Shown in pieces: positions 50,757 to 60,835 of a DNA stretch of 64,000 nt (position 1 is its first letter; every line of letters starts with the position of its first letter). This DNA comes from Kutzneria kofuensis (GTDB lineage Bacteria > Actinomycetota > Actinomycetes > Mycobacteriales > Pseudonocardiaceae), in the NCBI RefSeq assembly GCF_014203355.1, contig NZ_JACHIR010000001.1:2792038-2856037 (forward strand). The letters run 5' to 3'. The notes beneath the pieces were generated by a model. That model did no database searches. It was not told the DNA's origin and saw nothing but the letters and a program-made list of their open reading frames with translations. The position numbers were made by a program, and so were the translations under genes.

Positions 50757-51026
50757 CGAATTCCTCCCCCAAGAAAGTGCGCACACCGAGATGACGCGCA
50801 GACAGGATGCGCCAAGAACACCAGTAAAGGCAAGGTGAAATCTTCCATAACACGACTTTTACGCCTCGTCAAGAGGGCAAGCAAGGCAACCCGACTGCGA
50901 TTCAAATTACGTAACAAGACCCGTATCGAGAAGGCGTCATGCGCACGTCACGGCAATGCGGTACGGTCTGCCGCTGCCACCTGTGTCACACCTGTGACCA
51001 GGCAAGACAAGGGGTACGGGGGAGCT

Positions 51027-52964
51027 TTGAGAACTAGCGACTTCAGATCAGCAGCCACCGTTCTCGCCGCGACACTCGCGATATCCACCATCCTTACAAC
51101 CGGATATTCGCACGCGGATTCGACAACGAGCTGCACGGGGGCCACCCAGATTTTCGCCGCCCTCCCCAACGGCATAACCAGGCTGTACAAGCACACGGAT
51201 CCCGTCGGCGGAACATCCACCTGGGATTCCTCGGCCGACGTGGGTGGCCCCAACGGCGGCAAACTTCTGGGCAGTTCGAACGGGTACGTCTACAACATCC
51301 AGCCCAGCGGCGACTTCCGTCGCTACCACTGGAACGGGTCGGGCTGGGACTCGACGGGCGGCAGCCAGTTCGAGACCCTCGCGCACGGCTGGACCGGCTG
51401 GGACGTCCCCCAGTTCCACAACCGCATCACGATGGACGCCAAGGGCGACCTCTACGAGGTCCCCCACGACGGCGGCCTGTACGTCGCCCACTACGACGCC
51501 ATCGCGGGCAACTTCGTCGAACAGCAGATCGACACGAACTGGGGCAACTACGACCTCATCCTGGCCGCCGGCGCCGGCACGGTCTACGCCCGCGACCCGA
51601 GCCTCAACGGCGGACAGCTCTACCGGTACCAGTACGACAGCGCCTCACAACGGTGGTTGGAACGGGCGAAAGTGCTCAGTACAGGCTGGAACATCTTCAG
51701 CGGCATGTTCTCGCCGGGCGGCGACACCCTGTACGGCCACACCGTCGACCCGCACGGCGACCTGCTCTGGTACCACTACACGGACTCCATCGACACCTGG
51801 GCCGGCGGCAACAACCTCGGCTGGGGCTGGGATCCCAGCTGGGAAATCACCTCGCTGACGGACACCTGCAGCACACCGCTGACCATGCCGGCGCCTCCGA
51901 CGGTCACCGCACAACCTGGGCGGCCGACTACACTGATCGCCAACAGCAACGGGCACCTCGAGTACTTCTACGTCGGCGGCGACGGCAGCACTGTCGTCGG
52001 TGACCAGACCGATGTGACGAACCCGAACTCCGCTCGCTTCGCGGCGCTGCCGGGCTACCAGTCCTCAACCGGTCAGGTCGGGGCCGCCCTCAACGACAAC
52101 GGCACTGCCCAACTACTCGCACTGGGCATGGACGGCAACACCCGCAACTCGGCACAGTCCGCGGTCGACGGCTCCTGGCCCATTCTCGCCCGAGCGGGTG
52201 GCTACTTCCCGACCGCTCCCGCCTTGGCGCACGCTTCGGACGGCACCATCGTGGCATTCGGGATCGACAGTACCGGAGGCGTCTGGTACCGACCTCAGGC
52301 CGGAAAGAACGGCGTCCTGACGTCGTGGCGCAGTCTCGGCGGTTCCGCCATGACCGGCACGCCCACCGCCATGGTGCAGGGGAACACGATCCATCTGATC
52401 GCACTGGACACCAGCGGCACGTTCCGCACCGCCGACTTCACCGGAGGCACGCTCGGCGCCTGGACGCCCTTGTCGGGCATCACGGGCACCGGCAGCGCGT
52501 CCACCGTGTTGCGCGGCGACTCGACACTGCAGGTGTTCGCACGGGACAACGCGGGAAGCGTGCGCACGATCCGGCAGAACAGCGACGGCACCTGGCCATC
52601 GTCCTGGACGAGCATCTCCGGTATCACCGCCGCCGGATCGCCGTCGGCAGTGCTCACCGCAAGCGGCACCGTCGAAATCGTCGTAAAAGCAAGCGACGGC
52701 TACATCGACAACACCGGTCCTACTGCCCCCGGCAGCGCCACCTACCGACCGTGGTCGGCTGTCAGCACCGCCGTCAAGGCCGCGACCGATCCGTCGACTG
52801 CCTTGGTGACCACCGGAACCTGGGTTGTGTCCTACCGGGACGCAGACGACCGCACACTGCTCTTCCGCGCAACACAGTCCAACCCGCAGACTCGCAACAG
52901 TGCACAGAACGACTCCCACGGCTGGTTGTTCGTGGGTGGTGCCCTTCCGCCGCGCGCGAGCTGA
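51027..52964 (+). CDS. secreted tachylectin/PLL-like propeller protein
   Basis: A 645-aa exported protein. The TTG at 51027 follows GGGGGAG; the next residues give a signal peptide (SAATVLAATLAISTILTTGYSHA). Residues ~35-290 resemble a tachylectin-2-type propeller (IFAALPNGITRLYKHTDPVG; RRYHWNGSGWDS; GLYVAHYDA; LLWYHYTDSIDTW). Residues ~300-640 carry repeats such as GTPTAMVQGNTIHLIALDTSG and GSASTVLRGDSTLQVFARDN, as in PLL-like sugar-binding propellers. It probably binds glycans outside the cell. It is divergent from the Rhs toxin gene across a ~270-bp gap, so the two may be coregulated. Confidence 0.78.
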   Translation: MRTSDFRSAATVLAATLAISTILTTGYSHADSTTSCTGATQIFAALPNGITRLYKHTDPVGGTSTWDSSADVGGPNGGKLLGSSNGYVYNIQPSGDFRRYHWNGSGWDSTGGSQFETLAHGWTGWDVPQFHNRITMDAKGDLYEVPHDGGLYVAHYDAIAGNFVEQQIDTNWGNYDLILAAGAGTVYARDPSLNGGQLYRYQYDSASQRWLERAKVLSTGWNIFSGMFSPGGDTLYGHTVDPHGDLLWYHYTDSIDTWAGGNNLGWGWDPSWEITSLTDTCSTPLTMPAPPTVTAQPGRPTTLIANSNGHLEYFYVGGDGSTVVGDQTDVTNPNSARFAALPGYQSSTGQVGAALNDNGTAQLLALGMDGNTRNSAQSAVDGSWPILARAGGYFPTAPALAHASDGTIVAFGIDSTGGVWYRPQAGKNGVLTSWRSLGGSAMTGTPTAMVQGNTIHLIALDTSGTFRTADFTGGTLGAWTPLSGITGTGSASTVLRGDSTLQVFARDNAGSVRTIRQNSDGTWPSSWTSISGITAAGSPSAVLTASGTVEIVVKASDGYIDNTGPTAPGSATYRPWSAVSTAVKAATDPSTALVTTGTWVVSYRDADDRTLLFRATQSNPQTRNSAQNDSHGWLFVGGALPPRAS

Positions 52965-52972
52965 GGCCCGCC

Positions 52973-53003
52973 GGTTGGGCTCGGCGGGTTGCCGAGCCCA
53001 ACC
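52973..53003. terminator. terminator after propeller gene
   Basis: Perfect 13-bp stem (GGTTGGGCTCGGC at 52973-52985, complement 52991-53003) with loop GGGTT, eight bases after the stop codon. Confidence 0.8.
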
Positions 53004-53219
53004 ACCAAGATCACAGCCGCCACGTCAGGGCCAGCGACTCCGGTCCAGTCCCATGAATTCGACAACTATCAACTTGGGGCCGGCGGCGTCGAGGCCTGAG
53101 GACTCCCTGCTGGGTGGCATTGAAGCGGATGTTCACGATGAGTACTCAGGTTTTCCAACAGCATGAGCGGCATGCGCGCCGCGACCGGCGCCCGACAGCG
53201 TGCGGATGCGAGCACTGTT

Positions 53220-54317
53220 CTACCGTGACGCGATCAATCGCAGGCGAGGACGCAGGTCCGTATGCCCAACCAGCTGCCGCAAGGCGGCCAATTCGATGTT
53301 CAGCTTTGACGCGAGCAGGCGCAGAGGCATGCCGTGTTCGCAAGCCATGTGAGCCGCGGATTGCAGTAGCTCTGGTTGCTCGCCGACGAAGGTTGAGTTG
53401 ACCGGTTCATTGATAGTCCAGCCAAGGCCGACTATGTCAGCCAGGATCGTTTGGAGATCCGTCTCGCTGTAGACGCCTAGCAGCTGCCCGCGATGCGCGA
53501 GCATCGCGGTGGGCACGCCGTAGCAGTCGGATAGGTCCTTGAGCGTGCCGACGTCGTTCCTACGCGGAAGCCGATCACTGATGTCGGCCGCCGGCATCAG
53601 GAACTCGGCAGCGAAGGCGTCGGCTGCCGCCTCGTGGCTGGGGCTGCCGGGAGCGGCATCAGGATGCAGCAGCAGGTGCCCGAGTTCGTGCGCGACGGCG
53701 ACGCGTCGTGCGAGCGGGCTCATCATCGTGGGAAGCGCGATGATCGGCCGTCCCGGGGCAGCTGACGAGAACGCGCCGATCGTCACGTTCGCCGCAGCTT
53801 CGAGCGCGACGACCAGGATGCCGCGTACCTCGAGTTGCCGAACCACGTGCGCTATGGGCCCAGCACTCGTCCCCCACGCCTTCCTGATGGTGCGTGCTGC
53901 CTCCGCGGGGCCACCGTGCGGCACGCCGAGCGGTAACCCGAGGTCGACGTCGGGGAACTCGATAACCTGCTCGATCGCGGTCGCGACCTCCCAGAGCAAC
54001 TCGACCTGCGCCAGCACCTGTTGGCGGTGCACCGTGTCGGCCGCTTGCATGGACCGAAAGTGCACAGTGGAGGTGTCCAGCCGGAGTTGCGGTCGTCCGC
54101 CTGCGAAGAACTCGATCGGCACGTTCAGCGCGTGGGCAAACCGGGCCAGGATGGTGTCGTCAGGAATCATTTGCCCTTGCTCGTACTGCGACACCGCGGC
54201 ACTACTGCTGGCGACGGCGGCGGCGAGGTCGGTCGGCCGCATACCGGCCAGCCGCCGCGCCATGGACAGGCGAGCCGGGGCGAAGGTTCGTACTGCGGTG
54301 AAAGCACGTGTGATCAC
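53220..54317 (-). CDS. XRE regulator fused to ImmA/IrrE metallopeptidase
   Basis: A 365-aa two-domain protein. The N-terminal HTH is RLSMARRLAGMRPTDLAAAV then VSQYEQGQMIPDDTILARFA. The C-terminal peptidase has VAVAHELGHLLLHPDA (His, Glu, His) and HEAAADAFAAEFLMP (third ligand), typical of the ImmA/IrrE fold. GTG 54317 with GGAGGAGAG upstream is preferred over upstream starts. Such one-chain regulators commonly control phage, ICE or defence genes. It lies 86 bases after the hypothetical gene at 54404-55099 and may share its transcript. Confidence 0.85.
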   Translation of the reverse strand: MITRAFTAVRTFAPARLSMARRLAGMRPTDLAAAVASSSAAVSQYEQGQMIPDDTILARFAHALNVPIEFFAGGRPQLRLDTSTVHFRSMQAADTVHRQQVLAQVELLWEVATAIEQVIEFPDVDLGLPLGVPHGGPAEAARTIRKAWGTSAGPIAHVVRQLEVRGILVVALEAAANVTIGAFSSAAPGRPIIALPTMMSPLARRVAVAHELGHLLLHPDAAPGSPSHEAAADAFAAEFLMPAADISDRLPRRNDVGTLKDLSDCYGVPTAMLAHRGQLLGVYSETDLQTILADIVGLGWTINEPVNSTFVGEQPELLQSAAHMACEHGMPLRLLASKLNIELAALRQLVGHTDLRPRLRLIASR

Positions 54318-54403
54318 CGCGCCGCTCTCCTCCGGTCTGCTGTCGTCGCGCACCATCGTTGCCGAGTGCGGCACCGAGCACCAAACCGAGTGGTCACGGG
54401 AGG

Positions 54404-55099
54404 TTAGTCGCCGGTGCCGTGTGGTTGCTCGGTCCGTGGCGTGAGCCTCAGCGGCGGTGGCGGCTGATCGAATAGGGCCGGCCCATCTGGCGCATCTGGC
54501 TGAGGCGGCGTCGTGGCGGTGGGACCGCCGAGACCTTCCGCTTCGCCGGTCAGTTCGATAAGCCAGTACCAGTCGATGAGGTTGTCACGCACGACACCCT
54601 GGCCGGCCCAGAGGCCAGTGCACCCTTTGCCCTCATCTCCCGCCCACGGCAGCAGGATCAGTTCCCTGCTGCCGAGCAGCGCCTCCTTGCGTGTCAGTAA
54701 CTCCAGCTCGGCCTCATCCTCGTCGGATAACAGCTCGGCACGCAGATCACTGGTCGACCGGATGGGGCCACGAGGACCGTCGTCCACACGAAATGGGTAC
54801 AACGCTGCCGCGTTGAGTTTCAGCAGCATCGATTGATAGCTAAAATCCGGCGCAAGTTCCGGTATCTCCGATTTCAGCGACTTTGCCGTGCGGACCAGAT
54901 ATTGGTACCGATCTGTGCCAAAGCTGACATTGTTGTGCCACTCACCGCGTTCGTCATCGCGTCGGTAGGGCTGGATGCGGCGCGCGGCGTCATGCGCGTC
55001 GTGCAGCCACCGCAGCAGTACGGTCGCGAGGAAGTGCACGGAGTTCGGCACCACCAGTCGGGCGAGTTGGGCGCGGTGTTGCGGATCGTCGTCTGGCAC
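54404..55099 (-). CDS. hypothetical protein beside XRE-ImmA regulator
   Basis: A 231-aa soluble protein of unknown function: VHFLATVLLRWLHDAHDAAR, WHNNVSFGTDRYQYLVRTAK, MLLKLNAAALYPFRVDDGPR, LLPWAGDEGKGCTGLWAGQG and a Pro-rich tail (DQPPPPLRLTPRTEQP). GTG 55099 follows AGGGGGCG; upstream frame is open but lacks a signal. I recognise no family. Position suggests it is the partner or target of the XRE-ImmA protein. Confidence 0.65.
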   Translation of the reverse strand: MPDDDPQHRAQLARLVVPNSVHFLATVLLRWLHDAHDAARRIQPYRRDDERGEWHNNVSFGTDRYQYLVRTAKSLKSEIPELAPDFSYQSMLLKLNAAALYPFRVDDGPRGPIRSTSDLRAELLSDEDEAELELLTRKEALLGSRELILLPWAGDEGKGCTGLWAGQGVVRDNLIDWYWLIELTGEAEGLGGPTATTPPQPDAPDGPALFDQPPPPLRLTPRTEQPHGTGD

Positions 55100-55249
55100 G
55101 TCGCCCCCTACGAGCCGTTGGTCGCACCGTCTCCGGCTTCCGAGTTTCGCAACTGAACGAGTCACCCTCAAGCCTACGCAAGGAGGATCGTGCGAAATTG
55201 CTCTAACAGAGTGATCGAAATCCAGTTCGACAAAGAGACCACGCAGTGA

Positions 55250-55268
55250 GGCCCCTTCTTTAGGGGTC
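55250..55268. terminator. small hairpin between Wadjet and upstream gene
   Basis: GGCCCCT (55250-55256) pairs with AGGGGTC (55262-55268, one G-T pair) around TCTTT. It lies in the 308-base gap 55100-55407 between the end of jetD and the hypothetical gene start; nothing else is evident in that gap. Confidence 0.4.
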
Positions 55269-55407
55269 GTTCGCGTGGATCACGCGCTGTGGCTCGCCAC
55301 CTCTGCTGGCCATCCCCTGCGAGCCAGGCCGACCCTAACTCGATCATCGTTGTCCTCGTCGGGACGACTACCTCGCCACGGGCTGGAGACGTTCACGGCC
55401 TGCTCGC

Positions 55408-56682
55408 TCACGCTGGGCACCGCGGTTGGCCTGCTGCCAGGTCTGCCAGCAGTTCCGGCAGCAGTGCTTCCTCGTATCCTGGTGTGCCGTGTGCAGCCAT
55501 CGCGTGAGCAAGCGCCGGATCCCACGGCGTGTCCGCCTCGACGACGGTGATCGGGGTCCCGGTGTCACGCGAGGGCGTCGACTGGGCGTAGTCAGCGGCG
55601 TTCATCCGCCAAGGCACGGCAGCTGGGCATGCCGACAACAGCGCCCGCATGTTCGCCAGCCCCGCCGGGTCGAAGTCGGCGCGCACCGCCACCTGCCACC
55701 CAGCGTCAGCCAGCGCGGCGACGGCAGCAGCTTCCAATCTCGAGGGCGTCCCGACTGTGCACAGCAGCCGCACTGGCGCGCTCGTCGCGATCCCAGCCGC
55801 GGCGGTGACCACTGACGGGTTCTCGGTCACGAACACCCAGGTGTGGGGTGTCGGGGGTGCCGGCCAGGCGGATCGGATGAGCTCGCGTGGCGGGATGGTC
55901 ACGACCGCGTCGGCAGGAAGCGACCATCCGGTCGGGTGTATCCCCAGCGCGAGCAGCCCGCCGGTGAGGTCGTCGTAGTCGACGCCGAGCCGATCCCAGG
56001 CGTCGCGTCTTTTCCTTCCCGCCTGGCCAGCCAGTGCCAGCACCAGCGCGGCCAGCGGTGTGCCGTCGTCCAGCGCGTGCGGGTCGCTGGCCACTAGTGT
56101 GCGCCGGTCGGTCCGCTGTCCTGGCATGGGCAAGGCGGCGAGCACTGCGGTGGCCTGCGCGACCAGTCGATGTGGGTGGGGATGCGCCGCAAGTCGGGCC
56201 AGCCACCCCGCGGCGCGAAGCCGGGCCCAGGCTTCGGCTGGGTCGACGTGGTGGTCGCGGACATGTACGGGTAGGTCCTCCAGCCCGCGATGGAGATCAT
56301 CATGCACTGCGTCCAGCAGCTCATCGCGCGCCCGCTTTGCGATGGCCGTGGCCGCTACCCGCCGGTGCAGCGCGTGAGCGGCCACGGCGCCGGGAGTCAG
56401 CGCGGCCCCACGAGCGCGCAGGCGGGCGGTGAGGGCGGCTAGGACCACCTTGCGGCGCTGCCCGGCGCGGAGCACGACGCCACCGAGCAATCCAATCGCT
56501 GCCGACCGGGCATCCGGCTGTGGTGGTGCGGTGACCGTCAGCGTGCCGTCGGTGAGGGCGGGGTCACCGCGGCGGTCGGCGGTCTTGCCGACCGCGGCCC
56601 ACAGCCATAGCAAGTTGTCCGTGAGCAGTGGAGCCAGGTCGGCGCCGGCGCATTCACCGTCGCAGTACACGCAGGCGGTCAT
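55408..56682 (-). CDS. jetD: Wadjet type II protein JetD (DUF2399/TIGR02679, Toprim nuclease)
   Basis: A 424-aa protein opening MTACVYCDGECAGADLAPLL. The C-terminal Toprim half has TWVFVTENPSVVTAAAGIAT (Glu), LLCTVGTPSRLEAAAV and WQVAVRADFDPAGLANMRAL (Asp cluster), the metal-binding core expected for the Wadjet nuclease. JetD cuts plasmid DNA that the JetABC SMC complex has extruded into loops. Its ATG overlaps the jetC stop (ATGA). Last gene of the operon. Confidence 0.9.
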   Translation of the reverse strand: MTACVYCDGECAGADLAPLLTDNLLWLWAAVGKTADRRGDPALTDGTLTVTAPPQPDARSAAIGLLGGVVLRAGQRRKVVLAALTARLRARGAALTPGAVAAHALHRRVAATAIAKRARDELLDAVHDDLHRGLEDLPVHVRDHHVDPAEAWARLRAAGWLARLAAHPHPHRLVAQATAVLAALPMPGQRTDRRTLVASDPHALDDGTPLAALVLALAGQAGRKRRDAWDRLGVDYDDLTGGLLALGIHPTGWSLPADAVVTIPPRELIRSAWPAPPTPHTWVFVTENPSVVTAAAGIATSAPVRLLCTVGTPSRLEAAAVAALADAGWQVAVRADFDPAGLANMRALLSACPAAVPWRMNAADYAQSTPSRDTGTPITVVEADTPWDPALAHAMAAHGTPGYEEALLPELLADLAAGQPRCPA

Positions 56683-59600
56683 CGGTTCGGCTCCACCGTC
56701 GGATCTCCGGGCAGCGCGTCCAGGCCACGGATGAGCATGGGAAACGCGACGACGGTGCCATCCCCTGCCGCCTCCAGGTCATGGGCGTCGATGCCGTCCC
56801 ATGCTCCTGGTGCGCCGTCCCACAGATAGCTCGTGCACACCAGGTCCAGGTCGAGTTCTGCCAGATACCGGGCAAGGCCTTCCCGGCCGCGCTCGTCGAC
56901 CTCGGCGGGGACCTCGTCGAGTGCGATCAGCCGTAGGCCGGAGGGGACGAGGCTGTCGTAGGCCGCAGCGACCGCCGCGATCATCGGCGCAAGCACCACC
57001 AGCCGGCGTTCTCCGCCGGACAGTCCTGTCTTCGGGGACCATCGCTGGGCGTTGCTGCCGGGTCGGGTCACCTCGTAGTACACATCGACCCAGCTGCGCA
57101 CATCGACGGCAGCGGCGAGTTTGTCGACCATGGTGTCGCCGTCGGCTGCGGCGATCAACTGCTGTAGAGCCTGGCCGACCATCGCCTTCTGCTCTCGGGT
57201 GCGGTCGGCGTCGGCGACCTTGCACGCCAGCTCGTACACGGTCCGGGCCGCCGGGGAGAGGTCGTCAACCAGTCGGACGCGGACCTGCACCCCGACGCCC
57301 GAGGAGGCCGCCGCCGAGCGCATTTTGCGGTTCACGTCGTCTGCCCAGTCGTGGAGCCGGGTCCATGCCGTTCCGATCGCCGACGGCAGGCGACCGACAA
57401 CGAAGTCCCGCAGCGCGGACTCCTCAGCGGCGTCCAGTGCGGCCTGCGCTTTCGCCTTCAGTTCCTGCGCGCGGCGGGCCGCCGCGATCGGCGTGAAGGG
57501 CACGTCATCGTGTGTCAGCACGAAGGTGTCGAGGTCTGCGTAGCTGTCGGCGGGGTCCAGCGTCCACATGCCGGCCAGTGCGGCACGGGCGGTGTCGTAG
57601 CGTTCGCGCAGGGTCTTGCGGCCGTATGTTCGCCGGCCGGCCAGCGCGCGAGCGACCGCGTCCAGCAGGTCGGCAGCGACCGCGTCCGGCCCGACCACAC
57701 CGGAGAGAACCTCGGCGACACCGGGTGCCGCCAGCAGTGACCGCAGCTCGCGAAGGCGAGCATCGGCAGCTGGTTTCGCCTCTTGCTCGTTGAGCCGCGC
57801 TGACTCGAGCAGCGCGCCGAGTCGGCTCGTCTCTCGGGCGGCCTTCTCGACACTGTCTCGGGCCGGGCCGGTCTGTGCGCGCAGATCGTCTCGTGTCGAG
57901 CAGGCGGCGGCGTGCGCGGCGTGCGCCTGCTGCGCGGCCTGACCGACATTCTCACGCAGCACGCGCACTTTCTCCGCGGTTGCGGCGGCGATATCGTCTG
58001 CGGCTTGCGCTTCCGAGCACAGTCTTGGCAGGGTTCCGCTGGTGTCACCGAGGCGGCTGACCTCTGCGAGCAGCCGCTCAAGCCGAGAACGCAGCCTCTG
58101 GACCGCTGTTGCCGCTGTGTGGAGCGCTTTCGCCGCATCGGACGAGTTCGATTTGATCTGGTCGAGTGCGTCTCGATCAGCCGGCAGGGAGCGGGATCGG
58201 GTGCGATCTGACCATTCGAGTCGCTGCTCGGCCTCATGTTCCGCGGCCGCGATCGACGTCTTCTGGGCATCGGAAGCCTCGTGACGCAGCCGGGTGGCCT
58301 CCTGCGCTGCCCCGACCCGGGCTACTTCCTTCTGTTCCAAGGTCCGTGCGCTAGGAAATGCCGCGGCGTGCTCGTCGATTGCGGCCGCGCGCTGCCGCAG
58401 TTGGTCGGCGGTCGAGCGCGCCGTTGCGGCCGCAACATCAAGATCGGTGGCCTCGTCGTCAAGCTGCTCGGCGCGGGCGAGGGCGGCGGCACGGCGCTGT
58501 GCGCCGCCTACGTGCTGTGGCGGGGGCAGCTGGCTGGGGTCATCGGTGCCGGGGGCACGACCGAACAACGTCCCCGCGCGGAAGGTGCCATCACGGCCGA
58601 TGACAAGCGCGGCAGCAGGTTCGCCGTCGTCCGCTGCTGTGGCGTGCAGTGCGATGCGGGCGAGCACGTCGGCGGCGGCGTTGGCGTGCGAATGGTCCTG
58701 GTCAACGGCGAGCACGGCATGCAGGTTGGTAGGGACGGCCGGCCCGGCCGGTCGGACCTGCCAGGCGGCGGTCGCCGCGCCGTCGGCAGTGAGTGTGGCG
58801 GCCAGTAGGCCGGATGCGGCCAGTGCGGTCTCGACAAGTGCGCGGGCCTGTTCGTCGGGGAAGGTCGGCGACCATTCCAGTGCCGCGGCCAGCGCCGCGG
58901 TGTCGTCATTGCTGTCCAGCCATGCGGGTCGTGGTAGCGGCAGCAGCTGACCAGATCGAAGTTCATCGGCTTCGGCACGACGCGCCGCGGCATCCTCAGT
59001 CAACTCGTCAGCGCGCTCGAGCAGCGCGTGCCGTTGGTGCAGCAGGGTCGCACGAGCGTGCGCTGCGCGGTCCGTGACGAGTTGCCGCCAGCGCGACGCC
59101 TCGTCCAGGACCTGTCCGGGTTCGGCCGTGCGAAGCTCATCGAGGTCGCTCGTTGTCCACAGGGCGATGCCGTCATCGCTGTCGGTAGCCAGCCGGGCAT
59201 ACAGGTCGCCGGGGGCGACCGGCCACGCCGCAACCGCGTCGAGCCATGCGGAAGCTGCGGTCCGGGCGGCGACGGTAGTCCGCTGCTCGGTCTGGGTGGC
59301 GATGTCCGCGGCTTGCGCGGCGTGATCGGCTTTGGTCTTGGCCGTTCGTGCCGCGTCGGCTGCTGGTGCGACTGTCCTGGTGAAGTCGGAGATCGCCAAC
59401 TGTGCGTCCCCGGCGCGGACGGTGTGGTATCGGGCCCGCGCCGTCCAGTGCTCGGCGATCGTGTCGAGTCGGGTCGGATCCGCCTCGACGGTCAACCCTG
59501 GCCCCGGATCAGCTACGGTGCCGCCAATGGTGACCACGGCCCTTGGCCGGGATGTCCAGCTGAGCAACGGCTTGTCAACGGCCGCACCGGTGTCGGCCTC

Positions 59601-60830
59601 CGCGGCCGCACTCACCTGCTCGTCGAGATCAACCACCAGCTCGCCGACCTGATCAGTCAGCGAGGCCGTCTGCTCGCGCAGGGTCGTAGTGGTCGTCGTC
59701 AGTTGGGCAAGAGCGGCCGTGGCGTGTTTCTTCTCAGTGCCGAGCCGTGTGGTGAGCTCGGTGATTCTGCCGGCGGCCTTGAAGTTCTCGTCGTCTTCGA
59801 GCACCTCGATCCGTGCGTCGATGTCCCGCAGCTGAAGCCGCAGCGTCTCCTCGGCGGACCGCGCGTCGCGTTCTGCCTCGTCCGCCTTCGCCAGCTTGCG
59901 CTCCAGCTGACTGGTCTGGGCCGCGGCGCGGTCGACTGCGGATGCTGCGGCGGATGCCACGGCGTGGGCGTCGGTGAGAATTGCAGTGACGTGCCCGGCC
60001 CATGTACCAGCGAATTCGTCGAGTACGTCGGCGGCGTCTCGGTCGCGGTTGAACGCCTCGCGGGTCGCGTCGGATTCCGCGAGCGCGTCCGCGGTCGCGG
60101 TGATCGTGTCGTCGGCGACGCCAGGGAGCGCTTCGCGTAAGGCGTCCGCGGCGGCGCGTGGTGATACGTCGCCGAGCAGCGAAGGGTTACGCACCGCACG
60201 AATCCGTTGGGCGAGGTCTCGTAGATGTGTGGCGCTGGCATTCCACACCCGCGCAGCCAGGTGAGTGACGTAGGCGTCCTCGTCATCGAAGATCTGCCCG
60301 CCGGCGGCGGTGACGAGCTCGGTGAACCGGTCGAGCATCAGCGGGGCGCGGCCAGTGTCGTGCAACGGAAAGTCGGTGATCGGCGCGCCGGGCACGGTGA
60401 AGGGGATGACCTTGACGGCCGGTGAGGCGCCGGCGGAGAACTGCAGCCGGACACCGAAGGTGTGGATGCCGTCGCTGCCGGGAGCGGCAAGGACCAGCCA
60501 CAGGTAGCCGTACCGGCGCTTGCCGGTGGCACCCTCGCGCATGAGCGAGCTCAGCGTTGTGGTGCGTGCCTTGCCGGCGACCAGTCGCTGTGCGTTGAGG
60601 TCCAGCAGGTACGGCCACAGCGCTTCCAGGGCGGTGGTTTTGCCGGTGCCGTTCGGGCCGCGCAGCAGTAGCCGTCCAGACGCCGCGTCCAGGACGAGGT
60701 CGCCGTAACGCCATACGTTGGACAGGCCGGCGCCGACCAGTCGCCAGCGGGTGCCGAATCGCTCCGGGTGCCCGGCAGGCGGCAGTAGCTCGTCGTCGGC
60801 GAACATCGGGGTGGGTAGGTCGCGGGTCAC
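56679..60830 (-). CDS. jetC: Wadjet type II protein JetC (SMC-like ATPase, TIGR02680)
   Basis: A 1383-aa SMC-type ATPase. Walker A is GPNGTGKT at residues 58-65; the C-terminal head has the signature TGLSGGERRLVVLAPM and Walker B LRLIALDEVPAEVD. Between them lie ~1200 residues of Ala/Glu/Arg-rich coiled coil with a hinge-like break. It loads with JetA/JetB and extrudes DNA using ATP. GTG 60830, five bases after the jetB stop, is chosen; longer frame runs back through jetB. Confidence 0.92.
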   Translation of the reverse strand: MTRDLPTPMFADDELLPPAGHPERFGTRWRLVGAGLSNVWRYGDLVLDAASGRLLLRGPNGTGKTTALEALWPYLLDLNAQRLVAGKARTTTLSSLMREGATGKRRYGYLWLVLAAPGSDGIHTFGVRLQFSAGASPAVKVIPFTVPGAPITDFPLHDTGRAPLMLDRFTELVTAAGGQIFDDEDAYVTHLAARVWNASATHLRDLAQRIRAVRNPSLLGDVSPRAAADALREALPGVADDTITATADALAESDATREAFNRDRDAADVLDEFAGTWAGHVTAILTDAHAVASAAASAVDRAAAQTSQLERKLAKADEAERDARSAEETLRLQLRDIDARIEVLEDDENFKAAGRITELTTRLGTEKKHATAALAQLTTTTTTLREQTASLTDQVGELVVDLDEQVSAAAEADTGAAVDKPLLSWTSRPRAVVTIGGTVADPGPGLTVEADPTRLDTIAEHWTARARYHTVRAGDAQLAISDFTRTVAPAADAARTAKTKADHAAQAADIATQTEQRTTVAARTAASAWLDAVAAWPVAPGDLYARLATDSDDGIALWTTSDLDELRTAEPGQVLDEASRWRQLVTDRAAHARATLLHQRHALLERADELTEDAAARRAEADELRSGQLLPLPRPAWLDSNDDTAALAAALEWSPTFPDEQARALVETALAASGLLAATLTADGAATAAWQVRPAGPAVPTNLHAVLAVDQDHSHANAAADVLARIALHATAADDGEPAAALVIGRDGTFRAGTLFGRAPGTDDPSQLPPPQHVGGAQRRAAALARAEQLDDEATDLDVAAATARSTADQLRQRAAAIDEHAAAFPSARTLEQKEVARVGAAQEATRLRHEASDAQKTSIAAAEHEAEQRLEWSDRTRSRSLPADRDALDQIKSNSSDAAKALHTAATAVQRLRSRLERLLAEVSRLGDTSGTLPRLCSEAQAADDIAAATAEKVRVLRENVGQAAQQAHAAHAAACSTRDDLRAQTGPARDSVEKAARETSRLGALLESARLNEQEAKPAADARLRELRSLLAAPGVAEVLSGVVGPDAVAADLLDAVARALAGRRTYGRKTLRERYDTARAALAGMWTLDPADSYADLDTFVLTHDDVPFTPIAAARRAQELKAKAQAALDAAEESALRDFVVGRLPSAIGTAWTRLHDWADDVNRKMRSAAASSGVGVQVRVRLVDDLSPAARTVYELACKVADADRTREQKAMVGQALQQLIAAADGDTMVDKLAAAVDVRSWVDVYYEVTRPGSNAQRWSPKTGLSGGERRLVVLAPMIAAVAAAYDSLVPSGLRLIALDEVPAEVDERGREGLARYLAELDLDLVCTSYLWDGAPGAWDGIDAHDLEAAGDGTVVAFPMLIRGLDALPGDPTVEPNR

Positions 60831-60835
60831 GATGC

